A DNA stretch of 12,275 nucleotides from Nephthysia sp036513515 (GCA_036513515.1 DATBYW010000349.1:1-12275), one strand, 5' to 3'. Positions 1 through 6,840 are shown, counted from the first letter of the stretch. A program made the numbers and translations. Notes: generated by a model not told the origin, from the sequence alone.

Positions 1-2483
1 GCCAGCACCAGCGGACGGATCCAACCGCCGAGGTCGAGCCGGCCGACCACGGCCCAGCCGGGCACGAAAGCCACGAAAGTGAGGGCGAGCAGCTGCCGTG
101 GGAGCCCGTCGATCTGGTAGGCAACGGCGACCAGAATCGCCGCGGTCAGGGCAAGAACCGTCAGGTCCAGAGCCGTGGCGGAAAGCCCGGCTCGGTGCAA
201 TCCGCGACGCGGGGAAGCCGCCGCTCCACTCTCGGCCCCCGCTGCCGGCCGTTCCGCCGTCACGGGGGCCCTGTCTGGCTCCAGAGCGAGGGCGAGGCGC
301 TCGAGATCTCGGTGACCGCTGATCCGGCGGAACTTCCTCTCCGCCTGGAGCAGGCTGTCCGCAGCCCCGTTCGGTGTCCGGATCCCCACCGTCCGCTGCC
401 CCGACCGGGGGTTGGTCACCGCGCCCATTGCCCGCTCCACCTCGAGGGTGGTGGCGAGCGTTTCCCGCAGCCCCGGAGGAAGGCCGAGCCTGTCCACCGT
501 GAGGCTATCGTCAGCTCCCTTGAGAAGGGTGGCCGCCCCACCAAGGTCGGCGGCGCGGAGGTCCTTGGCAAGCTCCCGAAGCAGCGTCCTCGCCCGCCGT
601 ACTTCCGGTTCCGACCAGGCCTCATCGAGCAGCCTGCCGAAGTCCACGCGCTCGGCTTCGGGCAGGTGACCGAGGATCGCTCTCCGCAGACGTGCGCGAC
701 AGCGTTGGACCTGGGTATGGCGGCCGAAGGTCGCTTTCAGCGCGGCTCTCATCCCCTCCCCCCCGTCGATCACGAAGAGCCGGCTGGGTCGAAGCTCGAG
801 ACCCCGACCGGTGAGGTCTGAGAGCAGCGCCTTGCATAGCCCCTTGTCCGAGGTGCTGCCTTGCCAGGCGCCGAGCGCGTGCTTTCTGCCATCCCCGTCC
901 ACTCCCAGGCCGACCACCATCGAGTGCTGCGACACCTCGACCTGAGCGAAGAAGACGGCCAGGAGATCCAGACCCTTCAGGTTCCGGCGCAAGAGCTCGC
1001 TGTGCTGCCCTCCCCCCGGGGCGCGCTCCGCCCCGGCGCCGGCCCCGGCGTCAGGCTGCGGCGCACGAGCGCCCGCCACCAGCCAGCGCCGGCGCCTCAT
1101 TGCGGCCGGCCTCGGTGCACCACCTGCCTCCGGCTCTGCAGGCCCCTGGCGCATCGCGCGGTACATGGCAGGCAGCGCCACAAGTGCGGCGACGCTCCAC
1201 GCCACGATCCAGACGAGCCCGACCGCAGCGAGGCCGGCGCGAGGAACGAGCACGGCCACCCCGGCCAGGACCAGGACGAAGGACAGCGCCTGGACGGCCA
1301 GGATGCGCCCCGCTCGTCCCCGGACCCTCTCCACGCCGAGGTAGACGAGGACCAGCCCCTGCGGGATCCCGCCCACGAGCATCAGCCTCAACACGACGGT
1401 GCCCTGTTCGACGTAGGAGGCGCCGAAAGGCCGGAGCAGGAGTGGAGCCAGCGTGGTCAGAAGGAGCAGGCCCGGCAGCAGAAAGACGCCGCTGCGGACC
1501 AGCGCCCGCCTGGTGAGCCGGCTCAGTGAGCGCTCGTCATGGGCGCCCTCTACGACCAGCGATGTGCTGAGGGCGAGGGCGACGGAGCTCATCGCGGCTG
1601 AGATCGTGAAGGCAACGTAGAAGTAGGCGCTGGCGGCGTTGCCCAGCATGGCCAGGACGAGCACCGGCAGCAGCATCGTGCAGCCCTGGGTCAGAAGGGC
1701 GGCAAGGTAATCGAAGCTCAGGAAGCGGGCCAGCCGGCGGTTGTCGCTCAGTGGGAGCAGCCCGGCCAGACGGTCCGCCGTGCTCTCCGTCCGCTTCAGC
1801 AGACGCCCGAAAAGGAGCCAATTGACCGGAGGCAGCACGATCACCATGGCGAGCAGCCACGCCAACAGGACGCCGTGTGCCAGGCCGAGACCGGCGAAGA
1901 GAGCCAGGAGGGCGATCTTCAACACGCCGAAGACGCCGTTCTCGATCGGAACCACTACCGCCCGGCGGAGCCCTGCCAGGACGGCGTCCTGCAGCGCGAA
2001 GATGTTCCAGAGAACGACCGCGGCGACCATACAGACCCTGAGGCCTCCGTCCCCCTGCAGGAACGCGAAGCCCGACCAGGTGAGCGGCGCCAGCAGCACG
2101 AAAGCGGTGGCCAGGACCAGCGCCACCAACCCGGTCGAGAGGTAGGCGGCGAGCACCGCGCGCCTGCGGCGCGTGGCGACCTGGGGAAGGAGCCGCGGGA
2201 TGCCCTGGCTGAGGCTCAGCTCGGAGAGGCTGGAGATCAGCATCATCGAGGCGATCAGTCCGGCGTCCTGGCCCAGCTGGTTGGGTCGGTACAGGCGCGC
2301 CGCACCGACCCAGAAAACGACCCCGAGCAGCGAGGTCACCGCGGTGTTGCTCATCAGCGCCAGCGCGTTCCAGGTCGGCCGTTCCCGACCTCGGATTGGC
2401 GCCGAGGCCGCGGCGCCGTCTCCTGCAACGGCGCTATCCCGGGTCTCTCCACGAGCGTTCCTGCTGGAACGGAGACCGATCAA
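1..2483 (-). CDS. Flippase / transposase-like domain / membrane-domain fusion protein (3' end outside window)
   Basis: The frame has no stop from 2483 to the left edge; I checked every codon. Residues about 39-440 read as a Wzx/MATE-type polysaccharide flippase: many hydrophobic helices, an early RPNQLGQDAGLIAS stretch and the family-like LLRPFGASYVEQGTVVLRLM near the C-terminal half. It would flip lipid-linked sugars across the inner membrane. A Gly/Ala/Pro-rich linker (about 441-500) follows. Residues about 501-735 resemble an IS256/Mutator transposase core (GVDGDGRKHALGAWQGST, FVIDGG, KFRRISGHRDL). From about 762 come two predicted membrane helices with an AFVPGW motif resembling DUF1616, continuing past the edge. 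The TTG at 2483 was chosen because it lies 2 bases after the previous gene's TGA, with GGAG at 2496-2499; it is the first plausible start before helix 1, and the next ATG (2354) would cut into that helix. An internal ATG at 1100 (residue 462), preceded by GAGG, could start a shorter product. The flippase call is firm; the meaning of the fusion is inference. Confidence 0.85.
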   Translation of the reverse strand, partial: MIGLRSSRNARGETRDSAVAGDGAAASAPIRGRERPTWNALALMSNTAVTSLLGVVFWVGAARLYRPNQLGQDAGLIASMMLISSLSELSLSQGIPRLLPQVATRRRRAVLAAYLSTGLVALVLATAFVLLAPLTWSGFAFLQGDGGLRVCMVAAVVLWNIFALQDAVLAGLRRAVVVPIENGVFGVLKIALLALFAGLGLAHGVLLAWLLAMVIVLPPVNWLLFGRLLKRTESTADRLAGLLPLSDNRRLARFLSFDYLAALLTQGCTMLLPVLVLAMLGNAASAYFYVAFTISAAMSSVALALSTSLVVEGAHDERSLSRLTRRALVRSGVFLLPGLLLLTTLAPLLLRPFGASYVEQGTVVLRLMLVGGIPQGLVLVYLGVERVRGRAGRILAVQALSFVLVLAGVAVLVPRAGLAAVGLVWIVAWSVAALVALPAMYRAMRQGPAEPEAGGAPRPAAMRRRRWLVAGARAPQPDAGAGAGAERAPGGGQHSELLRRNLKGLDLLAVFFAQVEVSQHSMVVGLGVDGDGRKHALGAWQGSTSDKGLCKALLSDLTGRGLELRPSRLFVIDGGEGMRAALKATFGRHTQVQRCRARLRRAILGHLPEAERVDFGRLLDEAWSEPEVRRARTLLRELAKDLRAADLGGAATLLKGADDSLTVDRLGLPPGLRETLATTLEVERAMGAVTNPRSGQRTVGIRTPNGAADSLLQAERKFRRISGHRDLERLALALEPDRAPVTAERPAAGAESGAAASPRRGLHRAGLSATALDLTVLALTAAILVAVAYQIDGLPRQLLALTFVAFVPGWAVVGRLDLGGWIRPLVL
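279..983 (-). mobile_element. IS256/Mutator transposase-core-like domain inside the flippase fusion ORF
   Basis: This segment (fusion residues about 501-735) matches, from memory of the family, the catalytic core of IS256-type transposases in order: a VVGLGVDGDGRK strand, LGAWQGST, a second-Asp strand FVIDGG (Asp573), VQRC (Cys595), the DDSLTVDRLGLPPGLRETL stretch, ATT..VE with Glu683 at the third catalytic position, and KFRRISGHRDLERL. The position of the first catalytic Asp appears to be Ala513 (VFFAQVEV where the family has a D-G pair). The His of the usual Cys-x2-His is Arg598. The N-terminal DNA-binding part of the transposase is absent, and I see no terminal inverted repeats or target duplication around it. 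It is therefore a relic or a domesticated domain, not a mobile element. The frame stays open throughout, with membrane-protein sequence on both sides. Confidence 0.72.
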
Positions 2484-2485
2484 GG

Positions 2486-3805
2486 TCAGAACCTGCTCCG
2501 GACGTAGCCGATGGGCCCGTAGGCCATCCCGGCCAGCTCGAACAGGGTCAACCGGCGCGGATAGCCTTGCGGTTTCCTGGCGTTCTTCGGCGAACGCGGG
2601 CCGAGAGCGTAGGCCAGGCCGGCAGGAAGGCGCCGCAGCAACTCTCGGCGGGTCCGGCCGCTGTGCACCAGGTGCTTGGTGAGCATCGCGCCCAGCCCCG
2701 CCCCGTAGAGCCGCGTCTGGCGCTCGAGGCGGTGCATGTCGCGGGGGTGCGCGTGCCAGAGCATCGCCGCCGGCTGGTAGGCGAGCCGGTGGCCGTTCAG
2801 GACCAGCCTGGTGTAGATGTCCAGGTCCTCGCCGCCGCAGGCAGGGGTGCCGATGCCGAGCTGGTTGTCGAAGCCGCCCAGCTCCAGGAGCACCTCGCGC
2901 CTGAACGCCGCACTGGCGCCCGAGCCGAATATCCCGACCGTGTAGGGGTAGAGGGGATGGTCGAACCGGTTCCCGTCGCTGTCCCAGAGCTTCGGCTCCA
3001 GACGCTTGGACCAGCCAACGAACTCCTCGAAAAGCAGCTGCGCGGGTGTCTCGAGCTCGAGCGGCAGGATCAGCCCGGTCACACAGGCGACGCGATCGGC
3101 CATGCCGAAGCCGGCAACCAGCCATGAGAGCCAGCTCCCGTCAAGCAGCACGTCATCGTCGGTGAAGGCGACTACATCGGCGGAGGTCGAGTGAAGGCCG
3201 GCGTTGCGCGCCCGGCCCAGGCCGGGCCTCTCCTCTGCAACGTAGCGCAGCCGGGGCTGGCCGGCGAAACGCTCTGAGAGCAGGTTGCGGACCGCGGGGG
3301 AGGCCGGCCTGTTGTCGACCACGACCAGCTCGAAGTTCGGGTAATCCTGAGCCGTGGCGGCCACCAGGGTCCGGTACAGCCTCTCACCGCCGCAGGTGTT
3401 GACGATGAGAGCGGCCGCCGGCGCGGCCCCGGCCGGCAGGCTGGCACGCCAGGAGCACGCGGCCGGCGTGCTCCCGAACCCCTGTGGGGGAATCCCGACC
3501 GCGTCCGCCCGGCCGTCGGAGCTCAGGTGACTGATGATCGGGCCAGAGAGCCGAGCCCATACCATCGCCGCCAGCGCGGACGGCTCCAGACCGCTCTCCG
3601 GCAGCGACAGGTCCATGATTCCGAGCGGGTGTCCGTGGAGCCTCACCAGCAGCCGCGCCGGCTGAGCAGTCGCGGCTGGCGGCTGCAGCGGAGAGAGCGG
3701 CTGCGACAGTTCCAGCTCCGCCAGCACCATCGCCACCGGCCGGCCGCCCCTCGCCGGCGCCGTGGTCTCCGCCCGGGTGGCGCTCTCCGTGCTCAGGGCG
3801 GTCAT
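2486..3805 (-). CDS. Family 2 glycosyltransferase with N-terminal accessory domain
   Basis: A 439-residue GT-A fold enzyme that would transfer a sugar from a nucleotide donor onto a glycan intermediate at the cytoplasmic membrane face. The catalytic domain starts near residue 131. It has VVVDNRPAS for nucleotide binding, GLGRARNAGL, a metal-binding FTDDD (Asp216-218) and GGEDLD (Glu326-Asp327) as the likely catalytic-base region. Residues about 22-100 form a separate small domain (MVLAELELSQPL, LLVRLHGHPLGIMDL), seen in memory in GT2 enzymes of high-GC lineages, function unknown. The usual V-x-T-Y/R-N/D-R strand reads IVNTCGGERL here, a divergent form. The frame extends upstream to 4027, but the ATG at 3805 has GAGGAG six bases ahead and overlaps the upstream stop as ATGA, so the shorter start is preferred. 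The next gene starts 2 bases after this stop. The sugar and acceptor cannot be read from sequence. Confidence 0.93.
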   Translation of the reverse strand: MTALSTESATRAETTAPARGGRPVAMVLAELELSQPLSPLQPPAATAQPARLLVRLHGHPLGIMDLSLPESGLEPSALAAMVWARLSGPIISHLSSDGRADAVGIPPQGFGSTPAACSWRASLPAGAAPAAALIVNTCGGERLYRTLVAATAQDYPNFELVVVDNRPASPAVRNLLSERFAGQPRLRYVAEERPGLGRARNAGLHSTSADVVAFTDDDVLLDGSWLSWLVAGFGMADRVACVTGLILPLELETPAQLLFEEFVGWSKRLEPKLWDSDGNRFDHPLYPYTVGIFGSGASAAFRREVLLELGGFDNQLGIGTPACGGEDLDIYTRLVLNGHRLAYQPAAMLWHAHPRDMHRLERQTRLYGAGLGAMLTKHLVHSGRTRRELLRRLPAGLAYALGPRSPKNARKPQGYPRRLTLFELAGMAYGPIGYVRSRF

Positions 3806-4614
3806 GCCGGTCTCCTCTGTGGCTGGCGCCTTGAGGTCAACCTGCTCAGGCGGCGGAGACCGCGCCAGGCACGGGTTTGAAGAGCCTCGCCGGGACCGGC
3901 GATGGGGGCCTCCTCTCCCCTCAACCAGGCCGCGACCCGCTCCGCAGGCGTGTCTGCGCGGACTGTGAGCCGTGCGATGCGCCAGCGGTCGTCGAGAGCG
4001 TGGCTCAGCGCGTTTCTCACGCCGCACGCCGACTCGAAGCCGGCGGCCTGGACCTCGCCCTGGACGAAGGGGTCTGTGTAGCCGTGGGGGTAGGCGAAGC
4101 TGCGGACCGGGTGGCCCAGGCTCTCCTCCAATAGAGCTTTGCTGCGACGCACCTCCTCCCTGGCCTGGGCTCGGGGCATCACGTCCAGGTGCGCGTGGGT
4201 GTGAGCGTGGGCTCCGACCTCCAGGCCGGCTGCCTCCAGGTCGCCGACCCGACCCCAGGGGAGCATGTCTCCCGGCGCGATGACCCCCGGCTGAAGTCCG
4301 CCGCCCGAGAGGTAGCCGGTGGTGAGGTACACCGTGCCGACCAGGCGCCGGCTCCAGAGCCGCGGCGCGGCCATCTCGAGCGTGTCCGCAAAGCCGTCGT
4401 CGAACGTGATGACGACCGGGTGCGGAGGCAGATGCTCGTGGTTGGCCAGCCTGTCCACCAGCTGCGACACGGTGATCGCCTGGTGACCGCCCTCGAGGAT
4501 CAGCTCGAGGTGTCGCTCGAACGCAGCAGTCGTAACGTAGAAGGGGCCGAGGGCGGCCGGCGGTTGCTCCGAGACGCTGTGGTAGAGAAGGATTGGGATC
4601 CGGCGGATGGTCAT
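3802..4614 (-). CDS. Polysaccharide deacetylase (NodB homology domain, CE4)
   Basis: A 270-residue NodB/CE4 protein expected to remove N- or O-acetyl groups from a sugar using a bound metal. Visible motifs are PILLYHSVS near the N terminus, TFDDG (70-74, catalytic and metal-binding Asp), HTHAH (138-142, the H-T-x-x-H metal motif) and RSFAYPHG (171-178, the third motif region). The family usually acts outside the cell, but the N terminus (MTIRRIPILLYHS) is a domain strand and not a signal peptide, so this enzyme probably acts in the cytoplasm or is exported by an unrecognised route. The C-terminal 30 residues are Arg-rich. The ATG at 4614 has GAGGAGG five bases upstream and overlaps the previous stop as ATGA; the frame is open further upstream to 5250 but that part only shadows the preceding glycosyltransferase. 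Its position between two glycosyltransferases suggests it trims the same glycan. Confidence 0.93.
   Translation of the reverse strand: MTIRRIPILLYHSVSEQPPAALGPFYVTTAAFERHLELILEGGHQAITVSQLVDRLANHEHLPPHPVVITFDDGFADTLEMAAPRLWSRRLVGTVYLTTGYLSGGGLQPGVIAPGDMLPWGRVGDLEAAGLEVGAHAHTHAHLDVMPRAQAREEVRRSKALLEESLGHPVRSFAYPHGYTDPFVQGEVQAAGFESACGVRNALSHALDDRWRIARLTVRADTPAERVAAWLRGEEAPIAGPGEALQTRAWRGLRRLSRLTSRRQPQRRPA
3812..3817 (-). promoter_or_regulatory. Ribosome binding site fixing the start at 3805
   Basis: GAGGAG lies six bases upstream of the ATG at 3805, inside the end of the deacetylase gene. It decides for the short form of the downstream glycosyltransferase over a 74-residue longer, Arg-rich, unconvincing extension, and supports translational coupling. 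Confidence 0.75.
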
Positions 4615-5621
4615 GACTGCCTCCTCGATCTGCCGGCCGCTGAGATGGGCCGGGCGGAGACGGCGGCCTGCCACCGACTCGAGCTCGCGAGTGAGTGGCG
4701 CAGCCGGCCGTGACAGTAGCCGCCGGCGGTAAGCAGCAGGCCAGAGATCACTGCGGCGCTCCGCTTCAAGCCTCCCGGCCCCTCGCCCCTGGCAGATTCG
4801 GCGAGGCCGCGCAATACCGCCCGGGGAAGCGTTCGCAACACGTAGTCCCGCTCGGTCGACAGACCGTCCTGACTGCCCAGGCTGCGCGCGACCTGGGCCT
4901 TTGAGAGTCCCTCGGAGTAGCAGCGACGCGCCAGGTAGCTCAGCCGCCCCCGCTCTGCCGGGACGCGATGGGCGACCCTCGCCCGCGGCTGGTGAATCAA
5001 CACGCGGTCGGGCCACCGCTGCCTGAGGCGGATACAGAACTCGGTCTCCTCGCAACCCAGAGGAACGGTGCCGACCCGACCGAAGCCGGTTCGGAATCCT
5101 CCGATGCCAAACGCCGCATCGCGGCGAAAGGACATGTTGCAGCCGATCAGGTTGCGGACCGAAGCCACCCTGGTCGGAAGCCCGGCATAGCTGCAGCCGA
5201 CCACCCAGTCGAGCTCTTCCGGCAGCCATTCCGGACGACGAGTCTGCCACTGCGGCTCGATCGAGCCGCCGACGCCGACGACCCGGCCGTCGGAGTAGGT
5301 CGAGAGCAGTCTTTCCAACCAGTCCGGCCAGGCTTCCGCGTCATCGTCCAAGAAGGCGACGACCGTCCCTCGAGCCACCGCCAGGCCCGCGTTCCGGGCG
5401 CCTGCCAGGCCCGGCGGGTGACGGCTCTCCACGGCTAGCACGCCGCCCATCTCGTCGCGGACGCGGCTGAGCAGTTTCGGATTGTGATCCACCACCACGA
5501 TCACTTCCCGAGGCGCCAGCGTCTGGCGCCTGAGCGACGCGAGCGCGTCGACGAGACAATCCCAGCGACGCTCCGTGTAGGTGGTCACTATCACCGAGAC
5601 GTCGGCGGTTGTAACCGTCAA
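4611..5621 (-). CDS. Family 2 glycosyltransferase
   Basis: A 336-residue GT-A enzyme of the GT2 superfamily. The start of the catalytic domain is VSVIVTTYTERRW (8-20). VVVDHNPKLL (43-51) is a variant seen in polyprenyl-linked glucosyl or glucuronosyl transferases, PGLAGARNAGL (70-80) is the donor-binding loop, AFLDDDAE (89-96) carries the metal-binding Asp triplet and CEETEF (190-195) the base motif. A short hydrophobic stretch near 288-301 could be a membrane-associated helix. The start codon is TTG: TTGA overlaps the previous gene's TGA, and GGAGG lies seven bases upstream at 5629-5633. The gene belongs to the same tightly coupled operon as its neighbours and would add one sugar to the glycan; donor and linkage are unknown. 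Confidence 0.93.
   Translation of the reverse strand: MTVTTADVSVIVTTYTERRWDCLVDALASLRRQTLAPREVIVVVDHNPKLLSRVRDEMGGVLAVESRHPPGLAGARNAGLAVARGTVVAFLDDDAEAWPDWLERLLSTYSDGRVVGVGGSIEPQWQTRRPEWLPEELDWVVGCSYAGLPTRVASVRNLIGCNMSFRRDAAFGIGGFRTGFGRVGTVPLGCEETEFCIRLRQRWPDRVLIHQPRARVAHRVPAERGRLSYLARRCYSEGLSKAQVARSLGSQDGLSTERDYVLRTLPRAVLRGLAESARGEGPGGLKRSAAVISGLLLTAGGYCHGRLRHSLASSSRWQAAVSARPISAAGRSRRQS
4620..4626 (-). promoter_or_regulatory. Ribosome binding site fixing the deacetylase start at 4614
   Basis: GAGGAGG sits five bases before the ATG at 4614, within the last codons of the preceding glycosyltransferase. It is a near-perfect anti-16S match and rules out the much longer upstream-open reading frame. 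Confidence 0.8.
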
Positions 5622-6406
5622 GCCGATTCCTCCACCGCCGGCTGCGCCACCTGGCGCATTGCCGCGGCTCTGTGGTCAAACCACTCGCGCCAGATGGTCC
5701 CGAGCACACGCCAGCCATCTCGAAAAGTGCGGAGATGACTTACCCCGCGATAACGCTCGGCTTCATAGCTGGGCACCTCGACCACTCGGAGGCGTGCACG
5801 CAGCGCCCTGACATTCATCTGCGCCTCCACGTCGAAGCCGTCGGCATCCAGCTGCAGGAGGGGCACCACCGAGGCCCAGAACGCGTTGTAGCCGTAGCAG
5901 AGATCGGTGCAACGGTTGCGAAAGAGCACACGGAACATCAGCGTGAAGCCGAGGTTCCCCAGCCTGCGGACGAGGCCCAGATCGGCACTGCCGCCGCCCT
6001 GTACGAAGCGAGTCCCCTTCGCAAAATCGGCCCCCGAGACCAGAGCTCCTACGAACAGCGGGATCTCGGTCGGATCGGTGGAGCCGTCCGCGTCGAGCAT
6101 GACGATGACATCCCCGGAGGCGGCGCTGAAGCCCTGCCGCAATGCCTCGCCCTTCCCCCTCCCCTTCTGCGAGACGATCTTGATGCTGGGTAGATTTTCG
6201 AGAGCGACGGCGATCGTGTCGTCGGTGGAGTGCCCGTCGACCAGGATCACCTCGTCGACCCAGTCCGGTATGCGCGGCAACACCAGCTTGAGATTCTCTG
6301 CCTCGTTCAGGGTTGGAATCACCACGCTGATTCGATGCGGACCGAACCAGCCCCGCCAACCGGCGACGTCGACAGACACCGTTGCATCAGTGACGGTTTG
6401 AAGCAT
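5618..6406 (-). CDS. DPM1-like family 2 glycosyltransferase
   Basis: A 262-residue glycosyltransferase resembling dolichyl/polyprenyl-phosphate mannose or glucose synthases, which move a sugar from GDP- or UDP-sugar to a polyprenyl phosphate. Motifs: ISVVIPTLNEAENL (26-39), VDEVILVDGHSTDDT (50-64), KGRGKGEALRQGF (81-93), VMLDADGS with the metal-binding Asp105 and Asp107, and FDVEAQM (191-197), the acidic motif typical of this subgroup. No C-terminal membrane helices are present, so it is the soluble, short form. It is the first gene of the operon. The ATG at 6406 is preceded by AGAAAGGGG with about five bases from AAAGG to the start. It may supply a lipid-linked sugar donor, or act as a glycan-assembly enzyme; the sequence does not separate these. 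Confidence 0.93.
   Translation of the reverse strand: MLQTVTDATVSVDVAGWRGWFGPHRISVVIPTLNEAENLKLVLPRIPDWVDEVILVDGHSTDDTIAVALENLPSIKIVSQKGRGKGEALRQGFSAASGDVIVMLDADGSTDPTEIPLFVGALVSGADFAKGTRFVQGGGSADLGLVRRLGNLGFTLMFRVLFRNRCTDLCYGYNAFWASVVPLLQLDADGFDVEAQMNVRALRARLRVVEVPSYEAERYRGVSHLRTFRDGWRVLGTIWREWFDHRAAAMRQVAQPAVEESA
5629..5633 (-). promoter_or_regulatory. Ribosome binding site supporting a TTG start at 5621
   Basis: GGAGG (continuing as GGAGGAA) lies seven bases upstream of TTG at 5621 with no nearby ATG or GTG in frame. This decides for the rare TTG start, which overlaps the upstream stop codon. Confidence 0.75.
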
Positions 6407-6481
6407 GTGCCCCTTTCTCTAGATGTGTTGGGTTGCGATCAGTGCGGCAGATGCGCGCTTGGGGCGAAAGAAAATGCGGCG

Positions 6482-6528
6482 AGACTATGAGCGCCGGCAG
6501 CGATCGACAAAAGAAAGGAGCGTGTCAA
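6482..6528 (-). promoter_or_regulatory. Candidate promoter elements of the glycan operon
   Basis: On the minus strand, a perfect TTGACA is at 6528-6523, but nothing like TATAAT lies 16-18 bases after it. A second pair, TTGTCG at 6510-6505 and TAGTCT at 6487-6482, has a 17-base spacer but poor matches (4/6 and 3/6). Either would give a leader of roughly 70-110 bases before the ATG at 6406. Weak evidence. Confidence 0.22.
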
Positions 6529-6743
6529 CTTACCTCCACACAGCCATACGAAAACGGACGAATTCCTACCCGCAACAGACCCCGCAAAAAAGACGTGGAT
6601 CGACTCCGCGCCTATAGCAGCGACTCTCTTCAGAGCCCCAACCCGATATTAACCTCGCTCGCGAAAACTCTTCCTGCTGAGAACGTCCTGCAGGGCCGCG
6701 CAGCGTTCCCGATGCTCAGATGGGCATCTGTCCCGCAGAGGCG

Positions 6744-6766
6744 GCCGAGCCCCCTATCAACTCGGC
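6744..6766 (-). terminator. Possible hairpin downstream of the macro-domain gene
   Basis: GCCGAG and CTCGGC form a perfect 6-bp stem around an 11-base loop, about 75 bases past the macro-domain stop codon. A second GC-rich hairpin (GCGCC-GGC-GGCGC, 6782-6794) sits just before it. Neither is followed by a T run on the minus strand, so an intrinsic terminator is unproven. Confidence 0.25.
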
Positions 6767-6840
6767 TCTGTCTGTTCGGTTGCGCCGGCGGCGCTCATAC
6801 CCACTACAGCCCGGAAAGACCGCATTTCGCGACCCAGTAA

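Larger units (their letters stand above)
6407..6840. other. Gene-free, A+T-richer intergenic region upstream of the glycan operon
   Basis: About 434 bases lie between the macro-domain gene's stop and the first glycosyltransferase. The stretch 6421-6660 is visibly richer in A and T than the flanks (aaaagaaagg, cgaaaacgga, cgcaaaaaag, gatattaacc). Open frames on the plus strand are short, arginine/proline-rich and resemble no family. It most likely holds the promoter and 5' leader of the minus-strand glycan operon. Candidate elements are a TTGACA hexamer at 6523-6528 (minus) and small hairpins at 6744-6766 and 6782-6794. I see no tRNA, riboswitch or IS end. Confidence 0.6.

Noticed and set aside
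195..821. Plus-strand open frame of 208 codons opposite the fusion gene
   Set aside because: Its product is Arg/Pro-rich with no family likeness, while the minus frame gives clear transposase-core motifs. It is a by-product of GC-rich codon bias.
279..983. Intact IS256 insertion
   Set aside because: No DNA-binding N terminus, no own stop, no terminal inverted repeats seen, and the first catalytic Asp appears lost.
861..1529. Plus-strand open frame of 222 codons
   Set aside because: The translation is His/Gln/Asp-rich and featureless; it shadows the flippase C terminus and linker on the other strand.
1875..2507. Plus-strand open frame of 210 codons opposite the flippase
   Set aside because: It is a charged, low-complexity translation, antisense to well-formed membrane helices.
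3806..4027. Extension of the GT2 gene upstream of 3805
   Set aside because: The extra 74 residues are Arg-rich, lie wholly within the deacetylase gene and have no ribosome site; the ATG at 3805 has an excellent one.
4615..5250. Extension of the deacetylase frame upstream of 4614
   Set aside because: It is read in another frame of the glycosyltransferase gene and is featureless; GAGGAGG before 4614 marks the real start.
6578..6600. Run of six T on the minus strand as an intrinsic terminator
   Set aside because: No convincing hairpin precedes it on that strand; the nearest self-complementary piece is only 3 bp.
6433..6840. Plus-strand open frame of 135 codons in the intergenic region
   Set aside because: It has no ribosome site at its start and an irregular composition, and resembles no family; kept only as part of the described intergenic region.
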